DNA of 64,000 nucleotides from Galdieria yellowstonensis. Its lineage: Eukaryota; Rhodophyta; Bangiophyceae; Galdieriales; Galdieriaceae. Below, piece by piece: positions 31,201 to 43,393 of this stretch. Numbering within the stretch: the stretch's first letter is position 1; the number at the start of each line of letters is the position of its first letter. The notes under the pieces were generated by a model. It was not told where the DNA came from, did not search any database, and was given only the letters and a program-made list of their open reading frames with translations. The translations under genes were made by a program, and so were the position numbers. The stretch lies in contig JANCYU010000022.1 of assembly GCA_026122205.1 (NCBI GenBank), positions 248,001 to 312,000 on the forward strand. The letters run 5' to 3'.

Positions 31201-34200
31201 TTAACAGCCATAGAAAGGATTAGAGGCACCTTGAACGCCAAAAAGAGAGCTCATTTGTAAAAGTGCATATCTATCCACAGCATATGCCAAGATCCTACCG
31301 TCTGCCAAACCAGCAAGGAGAATGCTTTCTTCAGCAGTGAGACATAATGCACTCACTGGTGATGAGGGACAAGGTTGATAACGATGTAGAAGATGGAGAT
31401 CCCAGGTTGAATATACTCCAACTCCACTGAGTTCGTCCGCAACAAACAAAAGTCTTCCATCAACAGTCGTCGTGTAGCTAGTAATCGTAGGAGTTGACTG
31501 TGCTTGGTTCTCTCGTGAACAGAATTTTTGTTTCTTTAAAAAGACTCCATTGCCAGTATATAAAGTGCAACTTGCCTCCCTGCTTGATATCATAATTACT
31601 TCGTTTCTACATGTTATCGTGACACTGTCGATCATAATATCCTTCGAAAAGTCAAGAATTCTCAATAGATGACCGTTCGATGCGTTGTGAATCATCAGGC
31701 AGTTTCCAGCATCATTACTTGCAATAACACCAACTTCCGTATTTACTGCGACACATACCAGCGGATATTCGTGTTCATAAAGAACGAGTTTTGGTCTTTC
31801 TTCAACCACTCTGGTCTTTCGTTTTCTTGACACATTTCCTTGTCCTTTTAATAATGCGCCGAGTTTACTTTCTCCTTTGGAAGAACTCCTTTCCATTTTC
31901 CCTCCTTGAAATTGTTCTTTTCCTCTTTCAGGATCTCCCCAAACTATTTCCCAAACGAAAATAGTTGTATCCTTCGATCCAGTCACTAATGTTCTACCAT
32001 CTGAGCCGATAACCAAGCAGGTTACTACGTCTCTATGTCGCTTCAAATATTGAATAGGTTTATGCGCTTCCGCTGTGAAACAACATCGTATGGACCAATC
32101 CCAATGGCCTGCACTAATGATCACCTTGCCATCATAAGTGAGCGCATAAAGTGAATATAAACGAGATAGCGTGGATGCAGTAAAAGTACCGCCAACGATT
32201 TCTTCCCCTCCTCTCGAAGATGCTTTCGTTGTTGTGGTTGACCGTGCCTCCACGTTACTTTCTTGTGTAGAAACTCCGCCAGTCTCTGAAATGTTTTTTG
32301 TTTCAGTCTCCAAGGTAAACGGTGAGCCTTGCAAGTCCGGTAGAGGCATCCACTTGTGTCGAAAAACTTGTTGTTTCTTCGTAATGCTCAAAATTCTTTC
32401 ACCTGCCTGGCATATCTGAATAATGGAATCATCCGTTCCAATTGCAACTGAAAACTCCAAAGCTGTGCTTAAACCTTCAGGAGTCCAATAAGATGGCTGA
32501 AAAGCTACGCCACTATGATCGCGTTGTGGATGACTAGAGTCTTGCAGTAGCTGAGGTGGCGTCTGACCAAAATGTGCAATTTGGGTTTCCATGGATTCTC
32601 TCAATTCCATATCCTGAATTGACTCCAAGTCTACTGCTCCTTCATAAGTCAGATAGAAGAAAACATTACATGCTTCGACTGCTGCAGGTCCTCTCTGACG
32701 AAATCCAAAAATCAAATCGATCCAACGATGCAAATTTAACGAAACATATTCACTTTCCAGTGCTTCTCTATGTACTCGCACAAAATGCTCTGGAGAATTG
32801 TTTGCCCAGTTTGGTAAAATAACGTCATTTATCGAATGACCATCTTGGGTTTGTCCAAAGTTTATCCCGTTCCGATTACGGAAAATCTCTGGAAAATAAA
32901 AAAATTCTGGAATAAGTTCTTTTACATCTTGCATAGACTGAGTCACCGAGTTCCAGGCTCCATGAACAGAATAAAACATTCGATCCGGGTGATCAAAGAG
33001 TCCACCTTGTAACTGAAGAGAAAGTGTCGTGAACGGTTCCACACGTACAAGGTAATGTAGTGTGGAGGCTGCAGAGGAATAATGAGATCCATAATGAAAC
33101 GGAGGAATAGATTGATCTGCCCAAGTTTCGAAACGTTCTCGAAATAGCCTTTCCCGTTCATCCCTGTCACTAGAATTGGAAGATGGTTGACAACCAATAG
33201 GCTTGCTAAGATCTCGAAACGTTTTAGGGTCAGTCAAATCAAGTTCAGGAGTCGAATAATCTGCCAAAATCCATGGAAATATGGGATACTGGCAAAGATC
33301 ATTATTGGAACGCCCTGCAAGTCGATTCAAAATGCATAAATATTCGAAATTGCTAAGCTGACGTCTTTTCCAACGCGCACAGGCATCTGCTACCAACGAC
33401 TGAACCGTTTTCCAATCAAGTATGCAGCGAGGAAACCTAAATGCACCTCCTGCATAAACTGATCGCGGACCACCAGTATTATGACTAGGCGCTGGCCGGT
33501 TATAGGGTAAATCTAAAAGTTTTGATAAAAGCTTTAAACACGTTTTGCATGCTCGAGAAGTCTGAAAAGCAAAAAAATAGGACTTGTTGCCTCTCAGAAA
33601 GATTTCAAAAGCCTTGTGTTGAAGGAGAAAACGACGAAACTCCAAATGTTGGACATCTTCCAGAGGAAAGTTCAATTCTTGTATGCTAATGACATCTTCC
33701 TCAGTAGAAGGTGTCCTTACGAAATAACCAGGCGATAATACTTTCTCCGATTCCTCATTAAATGGACTCTCAAGAAAACGAATGCTTCTTTCTCTCAACT
33801 CTAATCTTCCAGGAATAGCTTCCAAGTAATGAACCCAGATACAAGTCCCTGACCATTGGACGTCAGAAGCTGAAGCTGCAGTTCTTGCAGCTAGTAATTC
33901 GACATTGCTCAATAACGGAGTGGATGCACTGGAAGACGCCGAAGCAGGTTCAGGTGATTCCACTGACCAGTCATAATTCTTTTCTTCAGATTGCAAGGTT
34001 GAAGGATCTTCAACAGGAAGAGAAAGATGTGGCCCTGTGATGTTCGTAGACTCCTTCTTAAGCTGTTCCTGAGCGACAGAAGATTCAACTTCCTCGTGAG
34101 ATGCTGTCATGATTTCGCTGGTAGCAACCTTCGAAGGTGAACTCAGTTGATTAGCTGACTCGTTCAACTTCATACGCTGTGTATCCGTGTTTCCTGCAGG

Positions 34201-37200
34201 CTTGAGAAGCCATCTTCTTTGAAGAGTATCCATAATTCCAGCCAAACTCCAGTGAATACTTGTCGAATTCTTTAACATCTTTTGGTAATTCAACTGCTTT
34301 CGAAAACCAAAAACAATTTTGCGCCAATCACTGGCCTTTAATCTTACTTTTGCTTCCCGTTTGACTCCGTCTGAAGAAACAACTTCTTGTTCTTCAGGTT
34401 TCATACAAACTTTTGAAGAAAGCTCCGAGGAAATTCTCTCCAGGAGATGCATCGAATAGTTGTTTCGGCTCTTCCAATTCATTAAAGCGGAGAACATACA
34501 AGCACAACCAGTTTCTTTCCATTCTTGCTCCTTCTTCATCAATGAAGTTATAACTTCATTTCCGGCGCTAGAGGACTGATCTCCACCTTTGTGGAAGCTC
34601 TTGCTTCTCATAGGTCGCAGGAAACCAAAAGACTTTCTTCCAACGGTTGATGTTGTTTGCTTCCATTTCTTCGACAGGTTACCTAATAGCACCTCTACTT
34701 CACTTTGCCAATTTTTTCGCCCTTCTGTTGTCAATGACTGACTTGCGATGCTGTCATACAGCAAACCGGTCAAGTACTGTTCTACATAATGACGCCATAT
34801 TTTATCGACACGTAAACCTCCATGGAATTCACCTATACTTGCAACGAGAGACTCATAATAAGACGGATCATCATTTCGTTTCCGTTTCTCAACGATAAGC
34901 TCCATAATGAATAACAGAGAAATTCTAACGAAGCCAGCTTTACAAATTGGTTCAATAAAAGTTTGCTCATCAAGTTTGAAAGACTTTGGACTGGAGCTCT
35001 CCCCTACGAACGATCTATCATTGTCGAACTTTCTAAACAGTTCCGACATAACAGATTTCGGAAAAATATAACCGCCTGAAATTTCAAAGTCGCTACTACC
35101 TTGTTTCGTTTCTCCACTAAAAGAGGCAGGTGATGTATTTAGTAAACCCAATAAGAAGATAATTTCAACACAGTTTTCATATAGTTGTGACTTGAAATCT
35201 TCTCGTCCTGTTTCTTCTTGATTTTGCTCCTTGTCTATGTGACAAATGAGCTCGGTAAACAAAAACAACATCGCAAGTCCTTCAGAAGTCTCGAGTGACT
35301 GTGAACTTTTCGATCCTACGTTCATACCAAATAACCCTCGAGACAACAATAATGGAACTGCAATATCCTTGACACTCTGCAGGAACCACATAAGAACCTG
35401 AATTGCAAAATGAACGTCTAGACAACTCCACGCGGCAAAAACCAAGTCTTCTACGTAATAAATAGTGGCCAAACTCATACCATGATCTTCGATGATTTGC
35501 TTAAAGAATAGGGCTACTAGTTTCTTACAAGAAGCAATGCAAGATCGAAAAGGTTCCTCTTTGTTACACATAGAAGAATCTTCCACCTGAAAAAGTTTAA
35601 TGATCCAAAACGACCATAAGTTGAACCGCAAGAATGCCTTCGTGAGAACCTTTTTCTCTTCCAAAAGGGCAGTGAGTGCTTGGACCATCGAAGCTCTACG
35701 TATTAAATCGGTTTCCTTCAACAAGATGATAAAAATGAGCGGCAAAAGTCCAGTACGAAGCTTTTCATTCGTCAAGTGTAAACTCCAAGTGACGCTTAAG
35801 CATTCAGAGGATGTGAGGTACTCCAATAAAACAAAAAGATCCGTTTCGGCTCCACGAAGATGCAATATTCTTGCAGTAAACAAACACAAACCACCAACGA
35901 TACAAAGCTTCCACTCATCCTTCTCCATGTTTCCACAAACTTCTGAAAGAACAAATTGCGATGTCATCCACTGAACAAAGTCCTCACAATTCGATTCAAA
36001 CAAGTCAAACAACTGACCCATGCTGAGGTAAACTAGGGAAAGTTGAGAGAACGAAGAAAGCGACTTCAGCAAAACGTCAATCACATTCTGCTGTATCAGC
36101 AGTGAGAAACATCGAGTTCTATCGGACGCTGAAAGAGAATCACTAAAGCTGGAAAGCCAACGGATTAAATAGTCTAATTTCTCGAGTTGTTCCGGTTCAT
36201 TTTCAGCCATAAGACGGAAACAGACAGATTTCATGAGATTCTCAATCAAAGCTCTCGAATAAGAACGTTCTATTTGATCGAAATCTGAAACACCAAACTT
36301 CTTCGAGGTTCCACCGATAACTAATACTTCATCACCACTAGCCAACCGCTCCGATTCCGTTACAAGTAGCTGAAAACCGTAAAAAATATAGTCTACTAAA
36401 GGTCTAAATAATTTCATGTCTCGTGATTCCTGAGAAACAAATACAGCACTATCCACGTCAAAGTTTGCAATTATTCCCAACAAATTGTGCACATCAAACA
36501 GAGAATTGTTCATCAAGGAACACATTGTTTCCCAGAAATAAATAGCAACTTCTTGAGTCATCTTGTTCCACAGAAATTCGTTGGAGAGACAGTGCTCTGT
36601 AAAAAGAGAAACCAGAGAATTCCCGGTACAACAGACTTCAAGAAGACGAAAGATTGCCGCAACTAACTCTTTTGATGAAAAAACAAGTCCTGTGTCATAA
36701 AACCAAGCACCTAAATATTCAAAAATACTTGTAAACATAAACTCTGTTTCACATAGCTTGTCGTAATGCATTATGCTCGAAATTATATTTAGGCAATAAC
36801 AAGCAAGCTCGTTTAAACTTTTTGAGTCTGGAAAAATAATATTGCCTTTCATTTCACCTTCTTCCACAATTGATGTGTTTACATTGTCAAGCGCAAAAAG
36901 TAACTCCAAAACCATTTTTGAACCTCCAATGCAATGCAAACTGTCAACGATGTTATTTACTGAGCAAACTCTCGAATCTCCTGATGAACCTATCAGTCTG
37001 GCAGTCAAGAGCTTTCTTGTACCAACAACTGTTGATGAGCTATTCGGGCATATACGAGAATCCCCACAACAACGAGGTGCATATAGGAACAGAACTGATA
37101 AATTTGACAATTCCTCAAGCTCCTTTGCTGAATCGGAAAGGCTTGCTTCAAGGAGATCACTATCGAACGATGGACCCAGCTGATGAAGAGTTGAAATGGT

Positions 37201-40200
37201 TTGTTCACTCAAAGTGCCTTGATAACAATAAATTGCACCAAACTGTCCTTTTAGGCATGAAGTTGTACGGTGTATAACCTTAGTATTATCCATCCAAACG
37301 AAGGAACAACCAAATCCAATTGCAGCAATTCTATCAACGTTCTTTGATAGATTGCCTGAAGACGAGTGCTTTCCATCCAAATAGATATCTATGATTGTCT
37401 GTTTACCTGAAGAAACCCTCTGGAAACGTATACAAAAAAAGACCCAAGCATTTGGTGGAACTTCTATATCTGTATTGTGAAAAGTATCGAGAACTGTTTG
37501 CGACTCGTGCATTCTCCAGCAAATAATGCCCAGTTCATTCAAGAACATTTCAATAGCAATATCGTTCGATGAGTATAGTTGAAATACTGATGATTCTCGA
37601 TACAGAGGTTCTCTTTGAAACCAAAAGGTAAGCCATAGACTATCTTTACGACGAGTCAGATCAACACCAGAGAGTATGGAAACAAGTCCTGAATGATTTC
37701 CCGAAAAGTCAAAAAACCAGCGAGGCCACTTTTTGCATATTTCAAACGAGTCGCAGAGATTACGAAAAATGGTAACTTGAGCATCAGACACCATCAACTT
37801 ATAGTGTAAGCTTAGATCAGAAGAATGCAACAAATAGGTCACTGCAAACAGTCTACTTAATGTCGGAGGGGTTACCACACGACGAATAATCGCACATAAA
37901 CAGGACAAATAAGCGTTTCTTAGATGCGAATTTGACCAGTAGACCGAATCTACAGGTGTTTCAAAAAGACAGTCAATGATAATTTGCGTTACTCCCGAAG
38001 CATCAACAACGGAGGCATTTAGGCTGTCCTCATGGGTTATTGCATATAAAAAGTTACAGAGAGCTACTTGAATCTCTACTGATGTCGAATCGATAAGTTT
38101 GAACAGGACATAAAGAACTTGTGAGCAGCTTGAAGCAATTCTGTGACCAAAAGCAAGTCGTTCTCGTGATGATAAGATGTTGCTCTCTACAACGAAAGAT
38201 ATCGCACCATCCGCATCTTCATAGCCATAACGAGCCAGTACGGAATTACCCATAACCATTTCCAACAATGCCGCAACAATCTCGGCAGATATTCCTTCAG
38301 GGTAACAAGAATGCAACGTCTGAACAAGAAAACTATACAACATTCAATCATGTAACTATTCTCGAAATTTAAGAAAGAACCTACTCTGCTGTAAATAAGC
38401 TCCTGAACTGTAGCTCGGCTTTTGAGTCATTTCGTATCAATTGTGATAATAATTTGAGCAGATCAATGCCGATAATACGTAACAAACTAGAATCCCCATT
38501 TGCAAAAATATACTTGACAACATCAAACCCTCTTGTCTTCCGAAACATTTTCTGCAAAAGTAACTTTGACTCCGTTACAAGAATAGAAAAAAGAGATAAA
38601 TATTTCTGAAGGACACGGCTCCTTTCGTCCACATTCAACGACTGTTGGAAACAGAGCTGCTCCAGCCTTTCCAGCAAAGCTTGAAACAGTAAAAGACAGT
38701 GTTTCCTCGTTTCCAAGAGCGTGAAGTCCTTTGAACGAACGAACGAATTTTCTCGTTCATCTGCAGCTAAAAAAATTCGGCGCAAAAGATCCTTTCCCAA
38801 GTCGCCTGTCTCCTCCTTTTCTAAAAAACGAATAAAAATCTTCCAAATGCGATCAGAATATAAACTTGTAAAAGGAGCCATCTCATTTGAAAAGAATATT
38901 TTTAGAACAACCAACAGTTTTCGACTAAGTGAAGCAATTCTCTCGCGATGACTGCAGTCCACCAGAACAGATTTCTCCTCCTCTAAATGCAAAATTCCAT
39001 TACTTACAACGTAGATGTTTTCAACTTGTACAAGCTTTTCATGAACAGAACTAGAACAAACAGTCAACGCCGAAATATAAATGTCCAACGCTCCATCAAG
39101 GAAGTCTACATTGGTAATAAGACGATCGGAAGATTCGTCCAAAATTACGCAGTCATCCCCCATAACGATTTTTGCCGATATTAATGTACGTAAAAGCAAC
39201 TCCAACACTGAATGACAATAATCATCAGAACTGCTGGCAATGCAGTCGCGAAGGAAGGAACGGAAAGTATCCAGAAACTTTAGTTGCTCATCCAGTTCAC
39301 TCGTAAAATTGCCGAGAAAAATTTCTTCAAGTAGGTTCTCTTTCGAAAACAATCTCGAAATCTCCTGTCTCCCTATGAACTCAAAAACTTGCAAAATCAT
39401 GCATTTATGTCGTAAAGCTATCCAATTAATCCGTTCATCACGCAAACTCGAAGTTTCATTCAAAACGCGAAGATATCCAGAAATAATTGCAGCTGTAGCT
39501 GTAAAGTGCACGTCTCTAACTATCCATCGAGAAGAAACAAATGTTTCCTTCAAGAACTTGATAACACTGATACAAAGGCAATCAAGCAAGTCCAGTAAAG
39601 CACAAGAAGACTGCGAGCTAACATCCAAATCTTTCCATTCCTGCAATGTTGCTGAATACATTTCAACAAAAACATACTTCACACCTCCTGGATGTCTCGT
39701 CATTTGATTTAAACAGTTCTCGTCAGTCAGATAACACACGCCAATAAATAATACAAGTTCATCAATCAGGTCCTTGATGATGTTTGTCGAAACATTCGTA
39801 TTTTGACAAATGTAAGCGAGTAGCACCTTGTACTGAGAAAGAACGTTATACGTAATAACTGAGAATCGCCTTTGTTCACCTAGAGGTGCAATCGCATGTG
39901 AAAGTTCCACTAATGAGCTTTTCTTAGCAGCCATTTCGTTCAACTCACGAAGCCACATGACCTCCAGAGAGATAAAGTCTTCCGAAATTACCAAACCGTT
40001 ATCGATGCTGCTCAAACTGTCGAAAAAATGAAAAAGGAGAGTATAAGCAGTCTCTGCTTTCTCCAGAACTTCCAAAGCCATTATCAAATGGGATACTGTT
40101 CGAACAGCAAAAATGATTCGCACCAACGATATGAAAAAACTCTTATCATCTACTGCGCATTTTGCTAATAAATGGCTTAGCTGCCGTCGAATACTGCGTT

Positions 40201-40991
40201 CAACAACTGAAAAGATAAACGACTTTTGCGAAGAAGTACCGTGACGACTCACAAACTTTGTTAATAGCAGCAATAAGACACTCATGTCTCCTCCATCTCC
40301 GTAGCATAGTTCTTCTTGCGGGCTTTTCCTTTGGCATAACTTTGAAACGATAATAGGTACGCCGCATTCTGAGATCCAACGGGAAAAGTAGTCTGCATGC
40401 AAAAGAAAAATTTCCAACCACGCCTTTTCAAGTTCCAAGACTTTGAAGAAACATTTTTCCAACCAGGACTCTCCAAGAGAAGAATCCAAATAATGTTCGC
40501 TACAATAACGTGCGATTTTCAACAGGGAGACTCGAAGGTCGGAACAAGACGACTGCAAGTCGCCAGCATTGTTAGATTTGGATTCATTGGCTTCGTATTC
40601 AACAGTTTCTGTAGATAAAGCTGCAGTTTTCAAGTGCTCTCCGCACTCTCTGACGCAATTTTCGTGCGCTATAAATAATTCGAACAATTCGCGTTGCTGT
40701 ACAGTCAACTTGACAAACAGTAAGATGAAAGAAAAAATATTCAAATATATGGCTTACTTTCTGAGGGCCCTTACTGGCATTTTCGTGTCTCTTCTTCGAA
40801 ACTTTAAACTTTTCGAGTTTCAGCAGGGCCTCCAACAGGCTTCTAATAAATAGTTCGTCCACAATTGTTTCATCATTCTCATCCAGCTTTTTCAAATATG
40901 CAGCTTCTTCTTGAGTTAAGGACTCCTTTCCACAAGCACAGTCCAAAACCTTTTTTGCGAGCCTAGACGCATCCTTGATGTCTTGCGCCAT
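31201..40991 (-). CDS. Giant BEACH-WD40 protein (LvsA/SPIRRIG/WDFY3-type)
   Basis: Three exons: 40991-40758, 40708-38385 and 38332-31201; introns of 49 and 52 nt; about 3,229 residues. The N-terminal 1,000 residues are helical, armadillo-like and without clear motifs. A concanavalin A-like domain follows (DSLWLTFWFQRE...WVFFCIRFQR, about residue 1080). Next come a PH-BEACH domain (about 2333 on), a BEACH domain (LNRLAGRSNNDLCQYPIFPWILADY, KPIGCQ, FHYGSHYSSA, DVKELIPEFFYFPEIF, LPNWA; about 2503-2777) and WD40 repeats to the end (DVVTCLVIGSDGRTLVTGSKD). No FYVE finger, so closer to LYST/LvsA/plant SPIRRIG. These proteins act in vesicle and lysosome traffic and selective autophagy. Exon 3 is 7.1 kb without an intron. 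Divergent from COQ2, 19 bp apart. Confidence 0.93.
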
Positions 40992-41010
40992 CCACCAACA
41001 AGAGACGAGA

Positions 41011-42129
41011 ATGAACGCAGTGCGACTGTTTCACAAGGCGCTTTGGAAGACATGCAAACCACAAAAAAGACTAGACTCGCCAATTTTATTGCATACTGCA
41101 AATATACAAAAAGGACCTTGGAAGCGGATAGACATCGCAGAGAGTCTTACGAGTCCTAACGTGAACCATCGTTCTATTCACAACAGTACGCTTGGGAAAC
41201 AAGTTTCTTCATTCTTCAAAAATATCTCGTTTCAAAGCTTTCGAGAAAACCCCTATGTTAAACTAGCTAGACTGGACAAACCTATTGGAACATGGTTATT
41301 GTATTTACCTTGTACCTGGTCTATTTCTCTTGCAGCAGAACCTGGGCACATTCCTGACCTTGGTCTTCTAAGCTTATTTGGAGTCGGTGCGGTTTTATTG
41401 AGAGGTGCAGGATGCACCATCAACGATATGTGGGATAGTCGTCTCGATAAATTGGTTGAACGATCGAAAACACGGCCTTTGGCTTCTGGACAACTCACGA
41501 GGAGGCAAGCGCTAGTTTTTGTTGGTGCTCAGTTACTTGGAGGTTTACCCATATTACTATCTTTGAATACATATAGTCAGATATTGGGAGCAAGTTCTCT
41601 GTGTTTGGTTACGTTATATCCGCTGGCGAAACGTGTCACCTTTTGGCCACAACTTGTTTTGGGACTAACTTTTAACTGGGGAGCTTTGCTTGGTTGGGCC
41701 GCTGTAAAAGGTTCTTTAGGAGCTCCTGCTTTGTGTTTATACAGTGCAGGAGTTGCTTGGACCCTTATATATGATACTATTTATGCCCACCAAGATAAGC
41801 TTGACGACAAGAAGGTCGGCATTCGTTCCACAGCCTTGTACTTTGGTGAGAAAACCAACAGTTGGCTTTTGTTTTTTTCTGGCGTACATATCACTTCACT
41901 GTTAGCCACCGGCTATCTTGTAGGCCAGACTGCTCCATATTATGCCAGCGTCATAGTAGCATCTTTCCACTTGTGGAGGCAGATAGTTGGAACAAACTAT
42001 AATGTTCCTGAAGAATGTGCCAAGACTTTTCGATCAAACCGAAATTATGGTCTTATCATATTTATGGGAATATGCGTTGGCAACCTTTTTCGAAAGGAAA
42101 CAGACTCTGTAAACAACATTTCGAAATAG
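41011..42129 (+). CDS. COQ2: 4-hydroxybenzoate polyprenyltransferase, mitochondrial
   Basis: Single exon, 372 residues from the ATG at 41011; an upstream in-frame ATG would overlap the divergent BEACH start. The N-terminal 80 or so residues are Lys/Arg/His/Ser-rich, a mitochondrial presequence. The UbiA-fold enzyme follows: ARLDKPIGTWLLYLPCTW, GAGCTINDMWDSRLD (first Asp-rich motif), RTKTRPLASG-like RSKTRPLASGQL, and DTIYAHQDKLDDKKVGIRSTAL (second Asp-rich motif), with eight or nine membrane helices. COQ2 attaches the polyprenyl tail to 4-hydroxybenzoate in ubiquinone synthesis on the inner membrane. It sits beside NDUFA2, a subunit of a ubiquinone-using complex, probably by chance. Confidence 0.95.
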   Translation: MNAVRLFHKALWKTCKPQKRLDSPILLHTANIQKGPWKRIDIAESLTSPNVNHRSIHNSTLGKQVSSFFKNISFQSFRENPYVKLARLDKPIGTWLLYLPCTWSISLAAEPGHIPDLGLLSLFGVGAVLLRGAGCTINDMWDSRLDKLVERSKTRPLASGQLTRRQALVFVGAQLLGGLPILLSLNTYSQILGASSLCLVTLYPLAKRVTFWPQLVLGLTFNWGALLGWAAVKGSLGAPALCLYSAGVAWTLIYDTIYAHQDKLDDKKVGIRSTALYFGEKTNSWLLFFSGVHITSLLATGYLVGQTAPYYASVIVASFHLWRQIVGTNYNVPEECAKTFRSNRNYGLIIFMGICVGNLFRKETDSVNNISK

Positions 42130-42190
42130 AAATATGGAAATATTTAATATATATCTGATATTCTGTTTTGTTCCAAAGTAATTTTTGATC

Positions 42191-42684
42191 TCATATAATA
42201 TCGGCGAAGCGAACAGTTTGGCAGGCTTTGCTTCCAGACAACGGTTTCTTTGCCTGTTCTTCTCCTTTTTGAACCATTCGTTGCAGTGTTCTCTCTATGC
42301 CTTTACAAAAATAAATAAGAGTCACTACTAGGAGAAACAAGGTACCTTGGATGTCAAGTCCGGCGACTGAAGATGTTTCGTAAACTCCATTACCTGAAAT
42401 CTTGTCACGATGAGGTTTCTCATCATAATGTTGACTTACCCATACGAGTGGAAATATGAGGTTTGATGCCATCGCAGCATCGAATATATATCGGGAGGCC
42501 GGGGTTCAACAACTTGAGTTCGCCGTAGCTTGTGGCAAGAAAGTTCCTCCAAAGCAAGTAAAACATGTTCAGTAAACAAACTGATACAAAATACTTACCG
42601 AACTCCAACACTGTTTGGGTTTTTACTAGAATAAACGAAACGGATTTCTTCAAAGACATGTGACAGCCTCGCTCTCCAGCTCAT
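42191..42684 (-). CDS. NDUFA2: NADH dehydrogenase complex I subunit NDUFA2 (CI-B8)
   Basis: Four small exons: 42684-42599, 42546-42440, 42393-42346 and 42300-42191; introns of 52, 46 and 45 nt; 116 residues. The spliced protein starts MSWRARLSHVFEEIRFVYSS, then GVRNFLATSYGELKLLNPGLPIYIRCCDGIKPHI. This is the thioredoxin-like L51/S25/CI-B8 domain of NDUFA2 (W-R-x-x-L-x-x-x-x-KEIR, NP-x-x-P-x-x-IREC). It is an accessory subunit of respiratory complex I on the matrix side. The family's first Cys is replaced, and CC stands where many orthologues have EC. The C-terminal tail beyond the domain is longer than in animals. Confidence 0.88.
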
Positions 42685-43073
42685 AATGCCTTTGCGGAGC
42701 AATTTGTTGAAAGAGCATCCTTTCACTATTTTCATGTATTCCTTGCACTTTGTTACGATAGCTAGAAATTCATCTCAGTATTTGCTGCTACAAAAAGTAC
42801 TTCCTCAAGTCTTACTAATTCACAAAGTAGCCTCCTCGAAATATTCTTCCAGTTCCCTACAATGCAGCTTCAAAGTTTGCCTTTGCTTATGAGTTGTTCT
42901 TTACAATTCAACCTGAATTTTAGTCTTGTCGTGAATTCACGGTTTCTACTGTATGTCGGAACTCTCCTCACTAGTTGTTTTGCTGTGTATGTTTGGAAAA
43001 TAAATCGTGTCTCCATTCTGCCCAACGCTGACTTTTCTAGCAGTTATACTTTAGCTCTTTTATTGTTATTTAT

Positions 43074-43378
43074 TCATTCACATACAGAATTTGTCCCTGT
43101 TTCATGCAATATCTGAGAATCTTCCTTCAGTAGTATACGAATTTCATCATCTTGCAAGATACATTTTTTTAAACAAGTTGCTTCCTTAAACACTTTGGCA
43201 AATGGATATATCTTTTGTTCTTTTTTGTTCCTTTTGCCTTGTATCTTGTAGTGCTGGAAAAGGAATGAAGCACTCGATGTTTTCAAGTGCGCCCACTATT
43301 TCATCAGAAGACTGAACAAAGATTTGGATAAAAACAAATTCTTGTCCGTAGCGCTGAAAAATTCCACAGCCGACTCGC
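43074..43378 (-). CDS. Possible small two-exon gene, unknown
   Basis: Segments 43378-43297 and 43253-43074 join in frame across a 43-nt GT-AG interval with a good pyrimidine tract (cattccttttccag). The product (RVGCGIFQRYGQEFVFIQIFVQSSDEI then HYKIQGKRNKKEQ...LLKEDSQILHETG) has protein-like composition. A further acceptor-like tract precedes 43378, but no upstream exon or start codon could be placed, and any such exon would run antisense to the transporter gene start at 43394. I do not recognise the family. Could be a real small gene or fortuitous. Confidence 0.25.
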
Positions 43379-43393
43379 CTGAAGGAGGAGAAG

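Noticed and set aside
36842..37277. Plus-strand frames inside the BEACH gene
   Set aside because: Antisense shadows of a continuous, domain-supported exon.
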